Part shown: positions 49,161 through 59,028 of the stretch, piece by piece | Layout of the letters: each line of letters begins with the position of its first letter | How positions within the stretch are numbered: the first letter of the stretch is position 1 | Assembly: GCF_041346945.1 (NCBI RefSeq) | Contig: NZ_CP166850.1 | Coordinates: 2,294,001 to 2,358,000, forward strand | Direction: 5' to 3' | From: Amycolatopsis sp. cg9 | GTDB lineage: Bacteria > Actinomycetota > Actinomycetes > Mycobacteriales > Pseudonocardiaceae | DNA: 64,000 nt | Translations under genes and position numbers: made by a program | Notes under the pieces: generated by a model | Database searches by the model: none | The model's input: only the letters and a program-made list of their open reading frames with translations | What the model was told of the DNA's origin: nothing

Positions 49161-51608
49161 TCACTCCCCGATCGATGTGGCGTCGACCGCACGCCCGCGG
49201 GTCGCCGCCCAGGCCGGAACCAGGATCGCGGCGAGCGAGAGCACCACGGCGATCGCGAGCACCACCAGGTAGACCGCGAGCGGGCCGGTCGGCAGCACCG
49301 AGCCGCTCACCACGAGGCAGAACGGCACGATCGCGCCGGCCGCGGTGGCCGTGCCGAGCAGCACGGCGATGGTGGCGATCAGCCCGCCTTCGACGCCGGC
49401 CATGCGCAGCACCTGGCCGCGGGTGAACCCGCTCAGCCGCTGCAGCCCGAACTCCCGGCGCCGCTTGGCGGTGGCCATCACCAGCGTGTTCACCACCGAA
49501 ATCACCGTGTACGCGATGATCATCCCGACGAGCAGGTAGTTGACCCAGGCCCCGACCTCGTTGCCCTTCGCGTGCGCCGCGATCAGCGTCTCCCGGTCGC
49601 CGACGACCACCGGCAACCCGGCTGTCGCCTCGTGGAGGCGGGCGGTCAGCGTCGCGGTGTCGACGCCGTCGGCGGCGCGGACCAGCAGCTGGGGCGCGAG
49701 CCCGAGCGTCGTGTGCGGCGCCAGCAGCCCGGCGGGCAGCACGAGCTTCTCGAACCCGGCGCGCTGGCTCACGACGGCGGCCACCCGCACGTCCACCGGA
49801 GCACCGTCGCCGAGCCGCAGCGACAGCGTGTCGCCGACCTGGCGGCCGAGCGTCGTCGGCACCTCGATCGCGTTCCCGGTCAGTTCGCTGACGCCGAGCG
49901 CGGGCCAGCCGTCCTTGTCCTGGTTCGACTCGAACGGCTTCTCGATGAACACCGTGCTCGTGACGTACTCGGACGCGCCGGCGACCCCCGGGGCCGACCG
50001 CACCCGCCCCAGCACCGACGGGTCGAGCCCGCTCGGCGCGCCGACGACCGCGTCCGCGCGCAGGTCCTCGGTGTACGCCTGGTTCGAGACGGCTTCCTGG
50101 GTGGTCTGCAGGTAGATGTTGGCGGTCGCGATGCCGACCGCGAGCATGATCGGGGTGACCGCGCCCGCCGTGCGCACCGCGCCGACACGGGTGTTGCGCA
50201 GCGCGACCCGGCCGGTGACGCCGGTGATCGCCTGCACCGGCCAGCGCAGCAGCGACGCCGTCAGCTTCGTCACGCCCGGGCTGATCGCCGCCAGGCCGAA
50301 CGCCCACAGCATCACCGCCGGGCCCGCCGTGCTGGCCGCGACCGGGCCGGTCATCACGGCGACCGTGACGATGGCCAGCGCCGTCCCGCCGGCGAAGCAG
50401 AGGAGCGCGGTGATCAGCCGGATCGGCGTCAGCCAGCGCCGCTCGACGGCGGCTTCGGCCAGCGCTTCGGTCGGGCGGACCTTCGACGCCCGTCGTCCGG
50501 CCACGAAGGACGCGGCCACGACGGCCAGCAGCGACGCGCCCGCGGCGACCGTCGCCGGCAGCCAGCCCTGCTCGAACCGCAGGACGTCGGGGACGACGTG
50601 GTTGGCCGCGAGCTGGTCGAACAGCCACTGCCCGAGCACCGGGCCGAGCGCGACCGCGGCGGCGACCGCGAGCAGGCCGACGACCAGCGCCTCGCCGAGC
50701 ACCATCCGCCGCAGCTGGCGCGGGGTCGTGCCGATCGCGCGCAGCAACGCGAGTTCGCGCTGGCGCTGCTGGGTCGACAGCGTGAGCGTGCCCGCGACGA
50801 CGAACACCATGACCATCGCGGACAGCCCGCCCGAGACGGCAGCCAGCACGATCAGGTCCTCGCCGCTCTTGTTCACCTCGGGGAACTCCAGGGCACCGCG
50901 GTCGGCGCCGGTCGCCACGACCCCCGCGTCCCCGACGGCCGCCGTCACCGCGGCGACGTCGTCGCCGAAGACGCCGATGGTGTCGAAGGTGCCTGGGTGC
51001 CCCGAGAGCCGCGAAGCGTCCGACGGCGCGAAGAACACGGCGGAGTCGCGCATGGCCTGCGGTGCCTGGGCGATCCCGGACACGCGGTACTGGCCGACGA
51101 CTCCGTGCGCCGCGACGGGCAGCGTGTCCCCAGCGGCGAGCCCGAGCGCGGCGTCGACGACGACTTCACCGGGCTGCGGCGGCTGACCGCTCAGCGTGTA
51201 CGGCGTCAGCACGGCGGAATCCCAGGCGTGCCCGAACGCGCTCGCGCTGCCGATCTGCGCCGGGAAGCTGACCTCGCCGACGACGTCCGTGACGCCCGGG
51301 ACCGCACGCAGGCGGTCGGCCAAGGAGGCGTCGAGCCGGACGCGCTCCGGCAGGGTCGCGTTGTCGAACTTGTGCTTGTCGTCGGGGTCGAGGGTCGCCG
51401 GGTCGTCCTCGGGCAGCTTCAGCGTCTGCTGCCCGCCGACGACGATCGGCGCCGCGGCCAGCCGCTGCACCGGCGTCTCGGACCGGATGCCCGACTCCAT
51501 CAGGCCACCGCACGCCGAAACGATCAGCGCGCCGAAGAACACGGCGACGAACGTCGCCAGGAAGCCGCCCTTGCGCAGGCGCAGCGTCCGCATCGCGAGG
51601 GAGAACAT
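49161..51608 (-). CDS. ABC exporter permease with two FtsX domains
   Basis: An 815-residue membrane protein with about ten transmembrane helices. The N-terminal MFSLAMRTLRLRKGGFLATF and VFFGALIVSACG start the first unit; RELALLRAIGTTPRQLRRMV and, near the C-terminus, RREFGLQRLSGFTRGQVLRM are the paired FtsX coupling motifs. A large extracytoplasmic domain lies between helices in each half. The ATG shares one base with the ATPase TGA (TGATG). It resembles MacB/YtrF-like exporters of peptides or lipids; substrate unknown. Confidence 0.92.
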   Translation of the reverse strand: MFSLAMRTLRLRKGGFLATFVAVFFGALIVSACGGLMESGIRSETPVQRLAAAPIVVGGQQTLKLPEDDPATLDPDDKHKFDNATLPERVRLDASLADRLRAVPGVTDVVGEVSFPAQIGSASAFGHAWDSAVLTPYTLSGQPPQPGEVVVDAALGLAAGDTLPVAAHGVVGQYRVSGIAQAPQAMRDSAVFFAPSDASRLSGHPGTFDTIGVFGDDVAAVTAAVGDAGVVATGADRGALEFPEVNKSGEDLIVLAAVSGGLSAMVMVFVVAGTLTLSTQQRQRELALLRAIGTTPRQLRRMVLGEALVVGLLAVAAAVALGPVLGQWLFDQLAANHVVPDVLRFEQGWLPATVAAGASLLAVVAASFVAGRRASKVRPTEALAEAAVERRWLTPIRLITALLCFAGGTALAIVTVAVMTGPVAASTAGPAVMLWAFGLAAISPGVTKLTASLLRWPVQAITGVTGRVALRNTRVGAVRTAGAVTPIMLAVGIATANIYLQTTQEAVSNQAYTEDLRADAVVGAPSGLDPSVLGRVRSAPGVAGASEYVTSTVFIEKPFESNQDKDGWPALGVSELTGNAIEVPTTLGRQVGDTLSLRLGDGAPVDVRVAAVVSQRAGFEKLVLPAGLLAPHTTLGLAPQLLVRAADGVDTATLTARLHEATAGLPVVVGDRETLIAAHAKGNEVGAWVNYLLVGMIIAYTVISVVNTLVMATAKRRREFGLQRLSGFTRGQVLRMAGVEGGLIATIAVLLGTATAAGAIVPFCLVVSGSVLPTGPLAVYLVVLAIAVVLSLAAILVPAWAATRGRAVDATSIGE

Positions 51609-52342
51609 CACGCCGCCACCCGGCCCCACGCACCCAGGTGGGTCATCCGCTCGGCGACGGCTTCCGCGGTCGGGCGCGCGAGCCGCCCGGCGATCCGGCC
51701 GTCGGCCAGGAACACGACCTCGTCGGCGTAGGACGCGGCGACCGGGTCGTGCGTCACCATGATCACCGTCTGGCCCGAAGACCGGACGGAGTCGCGCAGC
51801 AGGCCGAGCACGTCGGCGGCGGTCCGGGTGTCGAGCGCGCCGGTCGGCTCGTCGGCGAACAGCACGGCCGGGTCGGTGACCAGGGCGCGCGCGATCGCGA
51901 CGCGCTGGGCCTGCCCGCCGGACAGCTGCCCCGGCAGGTGCTTGCGGCGCCCGTCCAGCCCGACGTGCGCGAGGATCCGCGCCACCAGCCGCTTGTCCGG
52001 GCGCTTCCCGGCCAGCTGCAGCGGCAGCACGACGTTCTGCTCGACCGTCAGCGCCGGCAGCAAGTTGAACGCCTGGAAGACGAACCCGACGCGGTCGCGC
52101 CGCAGCTTCGTCAGATAGGTCTCGCTCTTGCCGTCGAGGTCCTGGCCGTCGAGCACGACGCGGCCCGACGTCGGCCGGTCGAGGCCCGCCGCGCAGTGCA
52201 GGAACGTGCTCTTGCCCGAACCGGACGGGCCCATCACCGCCGTGAAACCGCCGCGAGGGAAGGAGATCGAGACCCCGTCCAGCGCGACCACACCGCCGTA
52301 CTCCTTGCGCACGGCCTCGAGCCGAACTGCCTCAGTCGTCAT
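51608..52342 (-). CDS. ABC exporter ATP-binding protein
   Basis: A 244-residue ATPase of the LolD/MacB type. Walker A TAVMGPSGSGKSTFLHCAAG, Q-loop VGFVFQAFNLLPALTVEQNV, signature GQLSGGQAQRVAIARA, Walker B AVLFADEPTGALD and switch VIMVTHDPVAASYADEV are complete. ATG 52342 has no clear ribosome site. It pairs with the FtsX-type permease downstream. A 48-bp perfect palindrome lies 79 bp upstream. Confidence 0.93.
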   Translation of the reverse strand: MTTEAVRLEAVRKEYGGVVALDGVSISFPRGGFTAVMGPSGSGKSTFLHCAAGLDRPTSGRVVLDGQDLDGKSETYLTKLRRDRVGFVFQAFNLLPALTVEQNVVLPLQLAGKRPDKRLVARILAHVGLDGRRKHLPGQLSGGQAQRVAIARALVTDPAVLFADEPTGALDTRTAADVLGLLRDSVRSSGQTVIMVTHDPVAASYADEVVFLADGRIAGRLARPTAEAVAERMTHLGAWGRVAA

Positions 52343-52420
52343 GGGGAAAACGCTATTGAGGCAGCCCCCGAACCACCCTGGTGCGCACGCGCCTCTTCGA
52401 GGTGGGGACAGCCCTACCGT

Positions 52421-52468
52421 GTCACTTTCCCTATGAAAGCTCCGCGGAGCTTTCATAGGGAAAGTGAC
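52421..52468. repeat. 48-bp perfect palindrome of the CACTTTC family
   Basis: GTCACTTTCCCTATGAAAGC and its exact inverted copy flank TCCGCGGA. Each half contains CACTTTCCCTATGAAAGTG except that the inner arm is shared, so it can form one long or two short hairpins. It lies between the ABC operon start and the SDR stop. Confidence 0.85.
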
Positions 52469-52471
52469 GGC

Positions 52472-53230
52472 TCAGGTGCGGCCGCGGCCGCCGCTGATCC
52501 GGCGCAGCACCGCGCGGGGCAGCAGGCCGCCGATCGCGACGACGGCCTTGTACTGCAGGCTCGGCACCGAGATCACCTTGCCGCGCCGCAGGTCCGCGAG
52601 CGCTTCGCCGACCACCTGTTCGACACCCAGCCAGGCGATTTTCGGCCCGGGTTTGCCGATGCCGGCGCGCTCGTGGAACTCGGTCGCCGTGAAGCCGGGG
52701 CAGAGCGCCATCATCCGGATGCCCTTGGGCAGCGAAGCGGCGATGCCTTCGGTGAACGACGTGACCCAGTTCTTGCTGGCCGTGTACGTCGAACCGCGGC
52801 CGCTGAAGAACCCCGCCACGCTGCTGACCTGGATGACGTCGCCGTGGCCGCGCTCGATCATGCCCGGCAGGACCGCCCGCGTCAGCCGCAGCACGGCGGT
52901 GACGTTGACGTCGAGCTGGCGCTGCAGCGCGTCCGGCGGGATGGTCCAGAAGTCGCCGTTCAGCCCGAACCCGGCGTTGTTCACCAGCAGGTCGACCGGC
53001 CCGGCGGCGAGCCGCTCCTCGACCGCGGTCCGTCCGTCCACTTCGGACAGATCAGCGGCGAGCACCTCGACGGCGACACCGTGCTCTTCCCGCAGCTCAG
53101 CGGCGTACGCCTCCAGGCGCGCGGTGTTCCGGGCGACGAGCACCAGGTCGTACTTCTCGGCGGCGAGCGTGCGCGCGAACTGCGCGCCGATGCCCGCGGT
53201 GGCTCCGGTGATCACGGCGGTGGTGGTCAT
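52472..53230 (-). CDS. Short-chain dehydrogenase/reductase
   Basis: A 252-residue classical [23 protein letters not shown] is the NAD(P) site, [15 protein letters not shown] the NNAG motif, [20 protein letters not shown] with SKNWVTSF the Ser-Tyr-Lys triad region. The C-terminus, [20 protein letters not shown], is typical of the YqjQ/DltE-like SDRs. ATG 53230 is used; the longer frame overlaps the divergent secreted-protein start. The gene ends at the 48-bp palindrome. Substrate unknown. Confidence 0.9.
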   Translation of the reverse strand: MTTTAVITGATAGIGAQFARTLAAEKYDLVLVARNTARLEAYAAELREEHGVAVEVLAADLSEVDGRTAVEERLAAGPVDLLVNNAGFGLNGDFWTIPPDALQRQLDVNVTAVLRLTRAVLPGMIERGHGDVIQVSSVAGFFSGRGSTYTASKNWVTSFTEGIAASLPKGIRMMALCPGFTATEFHERAGIGKPGPKIAWLGVEQVVGEALADLRRGKVISVPSLQYKAVVAIGGLLPRAVLRRISGGRGRT

Positions 53231-53300
53231 GTGGGTGAACCATACCCGCTGGTCACGGGCAGACATGCGTTCGAGCCGACGGGGAAGTATGGTCCGGCGC

Positions 53301-54128
53301 ATGGGTAAGCACAGCAAGCGGAAAAGCGGCTACCTGCCCAAAGTCGCCGCGGGTGCGGCGCCCGTCGCGCTGCTCTTCGCGGCCCCCGCCGCCGCGCTGG
53401 CGAGCCCCACCGACATCACGCTGCCGCTGGACGGCGTCTCCCTGCCCGTCGACCACCAGCACGCCGGCAAGCTCGACGGCGACGGCCTCACCGCGGCCCG
53501 CCGCGACGTCTTCGCCAAGCGGGTCGGCGAAGCCCGGTTCCTCGCCGATGTCGGCGAGGCCGCGGGCGCCGGTTCGTCCGGGGCCTTCGCGAACCGGGCC
53601 GGCCGCCAGGACGTCGGGGTCGGCCAAGCCGTCGTGACCGCCGGCGACGAGCAGCGCCTGGCCGGCTCGACCACGCCCGCCCGGCTCGGCACGAGCGACA
53701 GCGCGCACCACGGCGTCTGGCTGAGCAACGGCGTCGACGTGCTGAGCGAACACGCCGAGCGGATCGACAGCGGGCTGAGCCCCTCGGGGCGGTTCGCCGG
53801 CGACCTCACGGGCGGGCTCGCCGTGCGCCGCTCGTCCGGGCAGGCCGTCGACCTCGGCCGGCTCGGCGCGGTCGGCACGTCGTCGGAGCAGCACGCGAGC
53901 GGGCAGTTCGCCGGCGACCTCGACCTCGGCCAGGAGCACGAACTGGGCGGCCAGCTCGGCCCGGCCGGTGGCCTGGTGAAGGCGTCCCACGACCTTTCGT
54001 CCGGCTCGATCAGCGGCGACCTCGGCGTCGACCACGTCGTGCACGTCCAAGCCGGGGCGGCCACGGTGCGCGGCACCCTCACCCCGGCGTTCTCGGGCAG
54101 CCTGTTCGACCGCCCGCTGAACCGCTAG
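53301..54128 (+). CDS. Secreted protein of unknown function
   Basis: A 275-residue protein with a signal peptide: [20 protein letters not shown] then [13 protein letters not shown] and a cleavage site near residue 35. The mature part is rich in Gly, Ser, Asp and Leu with repeated G-x-F-A-G-D-L patterns ([37 protein letters not shown]), suggesting a repetitive beta-rich surface protein. No Cys or catalytic motif. I do not recognise the family. Its TAG shares CTAG with the convergent stop of the next gene. Confidence 0.78.
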   Translation: MGKHSKRKSGYLPKVAAGAAPVALLFAAPAAALASPTDITLPLDGVSLPVDHQHAGKLDGDGLTAARRDVFAKRVGEARFLADVGEAAGAGSSGAFANRAGRQDVGVGQAVVTAGDEQRLAGSTTPARLGTSDSAHHGVWLSNGVDVLSEHAERIDSGLSPSGRFAGDLTGGLAVRRSSGQAVDLGRLGAVGTSSEQHASGQFAGDLDLGQEHELGGQLGPAGGLVKASHDLSSGSISGDLGVDHVVHVQAGAATVRGTLTPAFSGSLFDRPLNR

Positions 54129-54883
54129 TCCTGCTGCGGCGGGTCCGCGGGCGGCTGCTGGACCGGCGTCCCGGCGGCCGGGGTGGGCGGGTTGCCCGCC
54201 GACGACGGGATGGGCGCGCTCGCCTGGTGCCGACCGGCGTCGTAGTCCTCGTCGAACGGGTCGACGATGTCCGCGATCTCGCCGAGGTCGCGCAGCAGCC
54301 GCTCGAGCCGCGAGGGCCCGGCGGTCGGGACGACGCTGGCGAGCACCCACTCGTTCTCCAGCCAGGCCACGCCGACGTCGCCGCCGAGCTGGTCCGCGGC
54401 GTCCACGAGCTCCTGGGTGATCACGACGCGGGCGCCGTCGGCGTCGTCCGCGAAGGCGTAGCGCGAGCCGATCGGGCCGAGCATCTCGGGCATGTCGGCG
54501 CGCTGGAACGGCACGCTGGACAGCCACATCTCGATCGGGATCCGGTGCTTCTTGTTGCAGCGCACGGCGACGACGACCGCGGGGATCTGCCCCTCGGACT
54601 CGATGTCGAAGATGAACACCGGCCGGCGGCCGTCGGAGGTGAAGGTCGAACCCGCGACGACGTTGACGGCGGCGTCCGCGCCGAAGTAGCCGATCGCCCC
54701 GCCGGACCACTGCTGCGGCAGCCGTTCGTCCTCCTCGACGAACTGCCAGCCGCGCAACTGCGCCCACCGCATGCGCTCGCGGTTGCGCGAGCCCTCCTTC
54801 GCCCGGTCGGCCGCGAGCAGCCCGAGGCCCGCCACCAGGGCGACGGCCGCGATGACGAACCAGATCCACGCCGGAATACCCAC
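54125..54883 (-). CDS. Membrane-anchored protein of unknown function
   Basis: About 252 residues from GTG 54883. One N-terminal membrane helix (IWFVIAAVALVAGLGLLAAD) is followed by NRERMRWAQLRGWQFVEEDE and a cytoplasmic domain with VNVVAGSTFTSDGRRPVFIF and KKHRIPIEMWLSSVPFQRAD. A Pro-rich tail closes it. The domain resembles a recurring actinobacterial family of unknown function next to single TM helices. A GATACCCT just before the GTG could be a -10 box for a leaderless message. A start at 54967 is less likely. Confidence 0.75.
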   Translation of the reverse strand: MGIPAWIWFVIAAVALVAGLGLLAADRAKEGSRNRERMRWAQLRGWQFVEEDERLPQQWSGGAIGYFGADAAVNVVAGSTFTSDGRRPVFIFDIESEGQIPAVVVAVRCNKKHRIPIEMWLSSVPFQRADMPEMLGPIGSRYAFADDADGARVVITQELVDAADQLGGDVGVAWLENEWVLASVVPTAGPSRLERLLRDLGEIADIVDPFDEDYDAGRHQASAPIPSSAGNPPTPAAGTPVQQPPADPPQQD

Positions 54884-54999
54884 GACGTGCAGGGTATCGC
54901 CTGCTAGGCCGAAGAGATGATGGCCGGTACCCGTGTCGCCGGGCCCATTCGGATCATTTCGCCGCACCGAGTCGACAAGTCTCTACTGTGGACGCCCCG

Positions 55000-55047
55000 C
55001 CTCGTGAGTGTTTAGGGCGGTTAGAACCGCCCTAAACACTCACGAGG
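55000..55047. repeat. Perfect hairpin repeat with GTGAGTGTTTAGGGCGGTT arms
   Basis: Twenty-three-base perfect arms (55000-55022 and 55025-55047) enclose AG. It ends two bases before the clpB stop codon and may serve as its terminator. The A/T content in the arms differs from that of its surroundings, which suggests a mobile or selected repeat. Confidence 0.8.
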
Positions 55048-55049
55048 GG

Positions 55050-57644
55050 TCAGACCCGGGTGACGGTCAGCGAGTCACCGGCTTCCAGCTCCGGGATGTC
55101 GACGCGCACCGTGTCGCCGTCGCGGATCTCGCCCGACAGCAGTTCCTTCGCCAGCTTGTCGCCGATCGCCGACTGGACCAGCCGCCGCAGCGGGCGGGCG
55201 CCGTAGATCGGGTCGAAGCCGTTGAGCGCGAGCCACTCGCGGGCGCCGTCCGTGACGTCCAGGTGCAGCCGGCGCTGGGCGAGCCGCGCGGCCAGCCGGG
55301 CCACCTGGATGTCCACAATGGACGTCAGCTGCTCGGTGCCGAGCGAGTGGAACACGACGATGTCGTCGAGCCGGTTCAGGAACTCCGGCTTGAACTGCCG
55401 CTGCACCACCGAGAGCACCGCGTCCCGCCGCTGCCGCTCGTCCAGGTTCGGGTCGGCGATGGCCTGCGAGCCGAGGTTCGACGTCAGGATCAGGATGGTG
55501 TTCCGGAAGTCCACCGTCCGGCCCTGGCCGTCGGTCAGCCGCCCGTCGTCGAGGACCTGCAGCAGCACGTCGAAGACGTCCGGGTGGGCCTTCTCCACCT
55601 CGTCGAGCAGCACCACCGAGTACGGCCGGCGCCGGACGGCCTCGGTCAGCTGGCCGCCCTGGTCGTACCCGACGTAGCCCGGCGGGGCACCGACCAGGCG
55701 CGCCACCGAGTGCTTCTCGGCGTACTCGCTCATGTCGATGCGCTGCATCGCGCGTTCGTCGTCGAACAGGAACTCCGCCAGCGCCTTGGCCAGCTCGGTC
55801 TTGCCGACACCGGTCGGGCCGAGGAACAGGAACGAGCCGGTCGGGCGGTCGGGGTCGGCGACGCCGGCCCGGCTGCGGCGCACCGCGTCCGAGACGACCT
55901 GCACGGCCTCGGCCTGCCCGATGACGCGCCGGCCGAGCTCGTCCTCCATCCGGAGCAGCTTGCCGGTCTCGCCCTCCAGCAGCCGTCCCGCCGGGATGCC
56001 GGTCCACGCGCTGACCACGTCCGCGACGTCGTCCGCGCCGACCTCTTCCTTGAGCATGACGTTCTGCTGGCTGGCCTCGTTCGCCGCGGTGGCCGCTTCG
56101 AACTCCTTCTCCAGCGCCGGGATCCGGCCGTAGCGCAGCTCGGCGGCCTTGCCGAGGTCGCCGTCGCGCTCGGCGCGTTCGGACTCGCCGCGCAGCTGTT
56201 CGAGCTGCTCCTTGAGCTCGCGGACGCGCTCGATGGAGCCCTTCTCGTTCTGCCAGCGCGCGGTGAGCGCCGTCAGCGTCTCGCGCTTCTCGGCCAGTTC
56301 GGCGCGCAGGGCGGCGAGGCGCTCCTTCGAGGCGGCGTCGCTCTCCTTCGAGAGCGCCATCTCCTCGATCTCCAGGCGCCGGACCGCGCGCTCGACCTCG
56401 TCGATCTCCACCGGCCGCGAGTCGATCTCCATGCGCAGCTTGGACGCGGCTTCGTCGACCAGGTCGATCGCCTTGTCCGGCAGGAAGCGCGCGGTGATGT
56501 AGCGGTCGGACAGCGTCGCGGCGGCGACCAGCGCGGCGTCCGTGATCCGGACACCGTGGTGCACCTCGTAGCGCTCCTTCAGCCCGCGCAGGATCGCGAT
56601 GGTGTCCTCCGGCGACGGCTCGCCGACGAGCACCTGCTGGAAGCGCCGCTCCAGGGCGGCGTCCTTCTCGATGTGCTGGCGGTATTCGTCGAGGGTGGTC
56701 GCGCCGACCATCCGCAGCTCGCCGCGGGCGAGCATCGGCTTGATCATGTTGCCCGCGTCCATCGCGCCTTCACCGGTGGCACCGGCGCCGACGATGGTGT
56801 GCAGCTCGTCGATGAAGGTGATGACCTCGCCCGCGGAGTCGGTGATCTCCTTGAGCACGGCCTTCAGCCGCTCTTCGAACTCGCCGCGGAACTTCGCGCC
56901 GGCGACCATCGAGCCGAGGTCGAGGGCGACGACGCGCTTGCCGCGCAGCGATTCCGGCACGTCCCCGGCGACGATGCGCTGGGCCAGCCCTTCGACGATG
57001 GCCGTCTTGCCGACACCCGGCTCGCCGATCAGCACCGGGTTGTTCTTGGTGCGCCGCGACAGCACCTGCACGACGCGGCGGATCTCGGTGTCGCGGCCGA
57101 TCACCGGGTCGAGCTCGCCGTTGCGGGCGCGCGCGGTCAGGTCGACGCCGTACTTCTCGAGCGCCTTGAACGTGCTCTCCGGGTCTTCGCTGGTGATCCG
57201 GGCGGAGCCGCGGACCTTGACGAACGCCTCGCGCAGCGCGTCCGGCGTCGCGCCGTGGCGCTTGAGCAGGTCGGCGACCTGGCCGCCCTCGGTCGCGAGC
57301 CCGACGAGCAGGTGCTCGGTCGAGACGTACTCGTCACCCAGCTCGGTGGCGAGCTTCTGGGCGCGGGTCAGCGACTTGACGGCGTTGGTGTCGAACTGCG
57401 GGGTCGACACGGTCGCGCCGGTCGCCGAAGGCAGCGCCGCGATGAGCGGCTCCAGCTCCTTGTGCACCACCTCCGGGTCGGCCCCGACCGCGGTCAGCAG
57501 CGGTGCGGTCAGCCCCTCACCCTGCGCCAGCAGGGCGCCCAGCAGGTGCGCGGCCGACACGTGCGGGTTGCCCGCCATCGTGGCCGCCTGCGCCGCCGAC
57601 GAGATCGCCTGCTGGGTCTTCGTGGTCGGGTTGAAAGCGTCCAT
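55050..57644 (-). CDS. clpB: ATP-dependent chaperone ClpB
   Basis: An 864-residue AAA+ disaggregase. Two Clp_N repeats start it ([20 protein letters not shown]). NBD1 has Walker [21 protein letters not shown] and Walker [16 protein letters not shown]. The coiled-coil middle domain, specific to ClpB, spans about residues 405-525 ([20 protein letters not shown] ...). NBD2 has [20 protein letters not shown] and [16 protein letters not shown]. With DnaK it rescues aggregated proteins after heat stress. ATG 57644 follows GAGG-TGAGGG. A HAIR-like site 81 bp upstream suggests HspR control. Confidence 0.98.
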   Translation of the reverse strand: MDAFNPTTKTQQAISSAAQAATMAGNPHVSAAHLLGALLAQGEGLTAPLLTAVGADPEVVHKELEPLIAALPSATGATVSTPQFDTNAVKSLTRAQKLATELGDEYVSTEHLLVGLATEGGQVADLLKRHGATPDALREAFVKVRGSARITSEDPESTFKALEKYGVDLTARARNGELDPVIGRDTEIRRVVQVLSRRTKNNPVLIGEPGVGKTAIVEGLAQRIVAGDVPESLRGKRVVALDLGSMVAGAKFRGEFEERLKAVLKEITDSAGEVITFIDELHTIVGAGATGEGAMDAGNMIKPMLARGELRMVGATTLDEYRQHIEKDAALERRFQQVLVGEPSPEDTIAILRGLKERYEVHHGVRITDAALVAAATLSDRYITARFLPDKAIDLVDEAASKLRMEIDSRPVEIDEVERAVRRLEIEEMALSKESDAASKERLAALRAELAEKRETLTALTARWQNEKGSIERVRELKEQLEQLRGESERAERDGDLGKAAELRYGRIPALEKEFEAATAANEASQQNVMLKEEVGADDVADVVSAWTGIPAGRLLEGETGKLLRMEDELGRRVIGQAEAVQVVSDAVRRSRAGVADPDRPTGSFLFLGPTGVGKTELAKALAEFLFDDERAMQRIDMSEYAEKHSVARLVGAPPGYVGYDQGGQLTEAVRRRPYSVVLLDEVEKAHPDVFDVLLQVLDDGRLTDGQGRTVDFRNTILILTSNLGSQAIADPNLDERQRRDAVLSVVQRQFKPEFLNRLDDIVVFHSLGTEQLTSIVDIQVARLAARLAQRRLHLDVTDGAREWLALNGFDPIYGARPLRRLVQSAIGDKLAKELLSGEIRDGDTVRVDIPELEAGDSLTVTRV

Positions 57645-57724
57645 CCCTCACCTCATGCTCGATAACTCAAAAGTCCTGGTGACCGGCCTGACCATGACCC
57701 GTCACTATCCTTAACGCACGAAAA

Positions 57725-57745
57725 CTTGAGTCTGTTCCGCTCAAC
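57725..57745. promoter_or_regulatory. HAIR-like element upstream of clpB
   Basis: CTTGAGT-CTGTTCC-GCTCAAC compares with the HspR operator CTTGAGT-N7-ACTCAAG: first half perfect, second half 5 of 7. A further ACTCAA half-site is at 57665-57670. It overlaps the stop codon of the upstream MFS gene. In streptomycetes HspR controls clpB through such sites. Confidence 0.7.
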
Positions 57746-58928
57746 TCTGACCAGGTGCCACCGCGCTCGCCGGCAGCCGCGAGCCCAACGTCCCGAGCCC
57801 GGCCACGGCGAGGGCGGCACACGTCCCGACCAGCACCCAGGGTAACCAGTCGGCCACCGAAAACAACGCGACCACGACCGGCGCGATCACCTGCGCCACG
57901 GCGAACGCGTACTGGTACGCAGCGAGATAACGACCACGGGCGACCGGAGGTGCCGCGGCCTCGGCCAGCGCCCCCGAGCGCGGCCCGAAGACCAGGTCGC
58001 CGGCGGCGAACACCAGCGTCGACGCCAGCAGGTAGGCCACCTGCCAGTCGTCGGGCACCAGCAGCACGCCGAGGCTGACCAGGCACCACACGGCGAACAA
58101 CGCCGAGCCCGCGCGCATCGCCGCGAGCCGCGTCAGCCGGGCGGTGAGGCGCAGGGCGACCGTGCCGCCGACGCTGGTCAGCACGGTCAGCAGGGCGAGG
58201 ATCGCGCCGGGCAGCCAGGCCGGGCCGTGCAGCCGGTCGAGCACGAACACCGGCATGCCGATCAGGAAGAAGTCCAGCGAGAGCCCGAAGAGCCCGCTGA
58301 ACAGGATCAACGCGAGGTACGGCCGGTCCCGGAGCACGCGGACCGTCCGCTCGGCGTGGCACCTGGCCGGGCGAGCCAGCCGCACGAAGAAGACCAGGAC
58401 CGCCGCCGCCGCGAAGAACGTCAGCGCGTCCAAGGCGAGCGCGATGCGGTACCCGGACGCGCCGACCCACGTCAGCAGCGCACCCGCCGCGAGACCACCG
58501 AGGCCGAAGCAGCCGGCCCGCACCATCCCCACTTCGGCGAACGGCCGATCCTTCGGGACGTCGCCCGCGACGTCGGCGATGAGCACGAACAAGGAGCTGT
58601 AGAACAACTGCTGCCCGGTCGCGAGCAGGACCGCCGCGACCACCACCGGGCCCGGGCCGTCGGCGACGAGGTACGCGCCCGCCCCGGCCGCCTGGAGCAG
58701 CTGGGCGCCGATCACCACCGTGCGCGGCCCGACGCGGTCGACGAGCCGGCCGGCGAGCGGCGGCACGACGAGGCCGCCGACGGTGCCTAGGGTGACGGCG
58801 GTGCCCGCGACGGCGAGCGGCACGCCGACCACCTGGGTCACGTAGACCAGCGCCAACGGGAGGAACAGACCTGAGCCGAAGTTGTCGGTCCCCAACGCGC
58901 ACAGCAGTGCGACCCGGCTACGCGTCAC
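57741..58928 (-). CDS. MFS transporter
   Basis: A 395-residue protein with about twelve hydrophobic segments. LGTDNFGSGLFLPLALVYVT and GRLVDRVGPRTVVIGAQLLQ (the motif-A loop) open it; the second half has RYLAAYQYAFAVAQVIAPVV. It matches MFS_1 exporters of drugs or metabolites. GTG 58928 gives VTRSRVALLCALG. Its 3' end carries the HAIR-like element that probably serves clpB. Substrate unknown; the MarR gene 100 bp upstream on the same strand may regulate it. Confidence 0.9.
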   Translation of the reverse strand: MTRSRVALLCALGTDNFGSGLFLPLALVYVTQVVGVPLAVAGTAVTLGTVGGLVVPPLAGRLVDRVGPRTVVIGAQLLQAAGAGAYLVADGPGPVVVAAVLLATGQQLFYSSLFVLIADVAGDVPKDRPFAEVGMVRAGCFGLGGLAAGALLTWVGASGYRIALALDALTFFAAAAVLVFFVRLARPARCHAERTVRVLRDRPYLALILFSGLFGLSLDFFLIGMPVFVLDRLHGPAWLPGAILALLTVLTSVGGTVALRLTARLTRLAAMRAGSALFAVWCLVSLGVLLVPDDWQVAYLLASTLVFAAGDLVFGPRSGALAEAAAPPVARGRYLAAYQYAFAVAQVIAPVVVALFSVADWLPWVLVGTCAALAVAGLGTLGSRLPASAVAPGQS

Positions 58929-59028
58929 CTACCGAAGTTAACCCGGCCGAACACCGGGAAGTCAGGCCCGAACGGACAAAGTACGGCGGCGGAAAGGCAA
59001 CTGCGGGTGGCACCTCGGCGGCACCGCG

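Noticed and set aside
55008..57665. An 885-codon plus-strand frame across clpB.
   Set aside because: Antisense shadow of clpB, whose motifs are complete on the minus strand.
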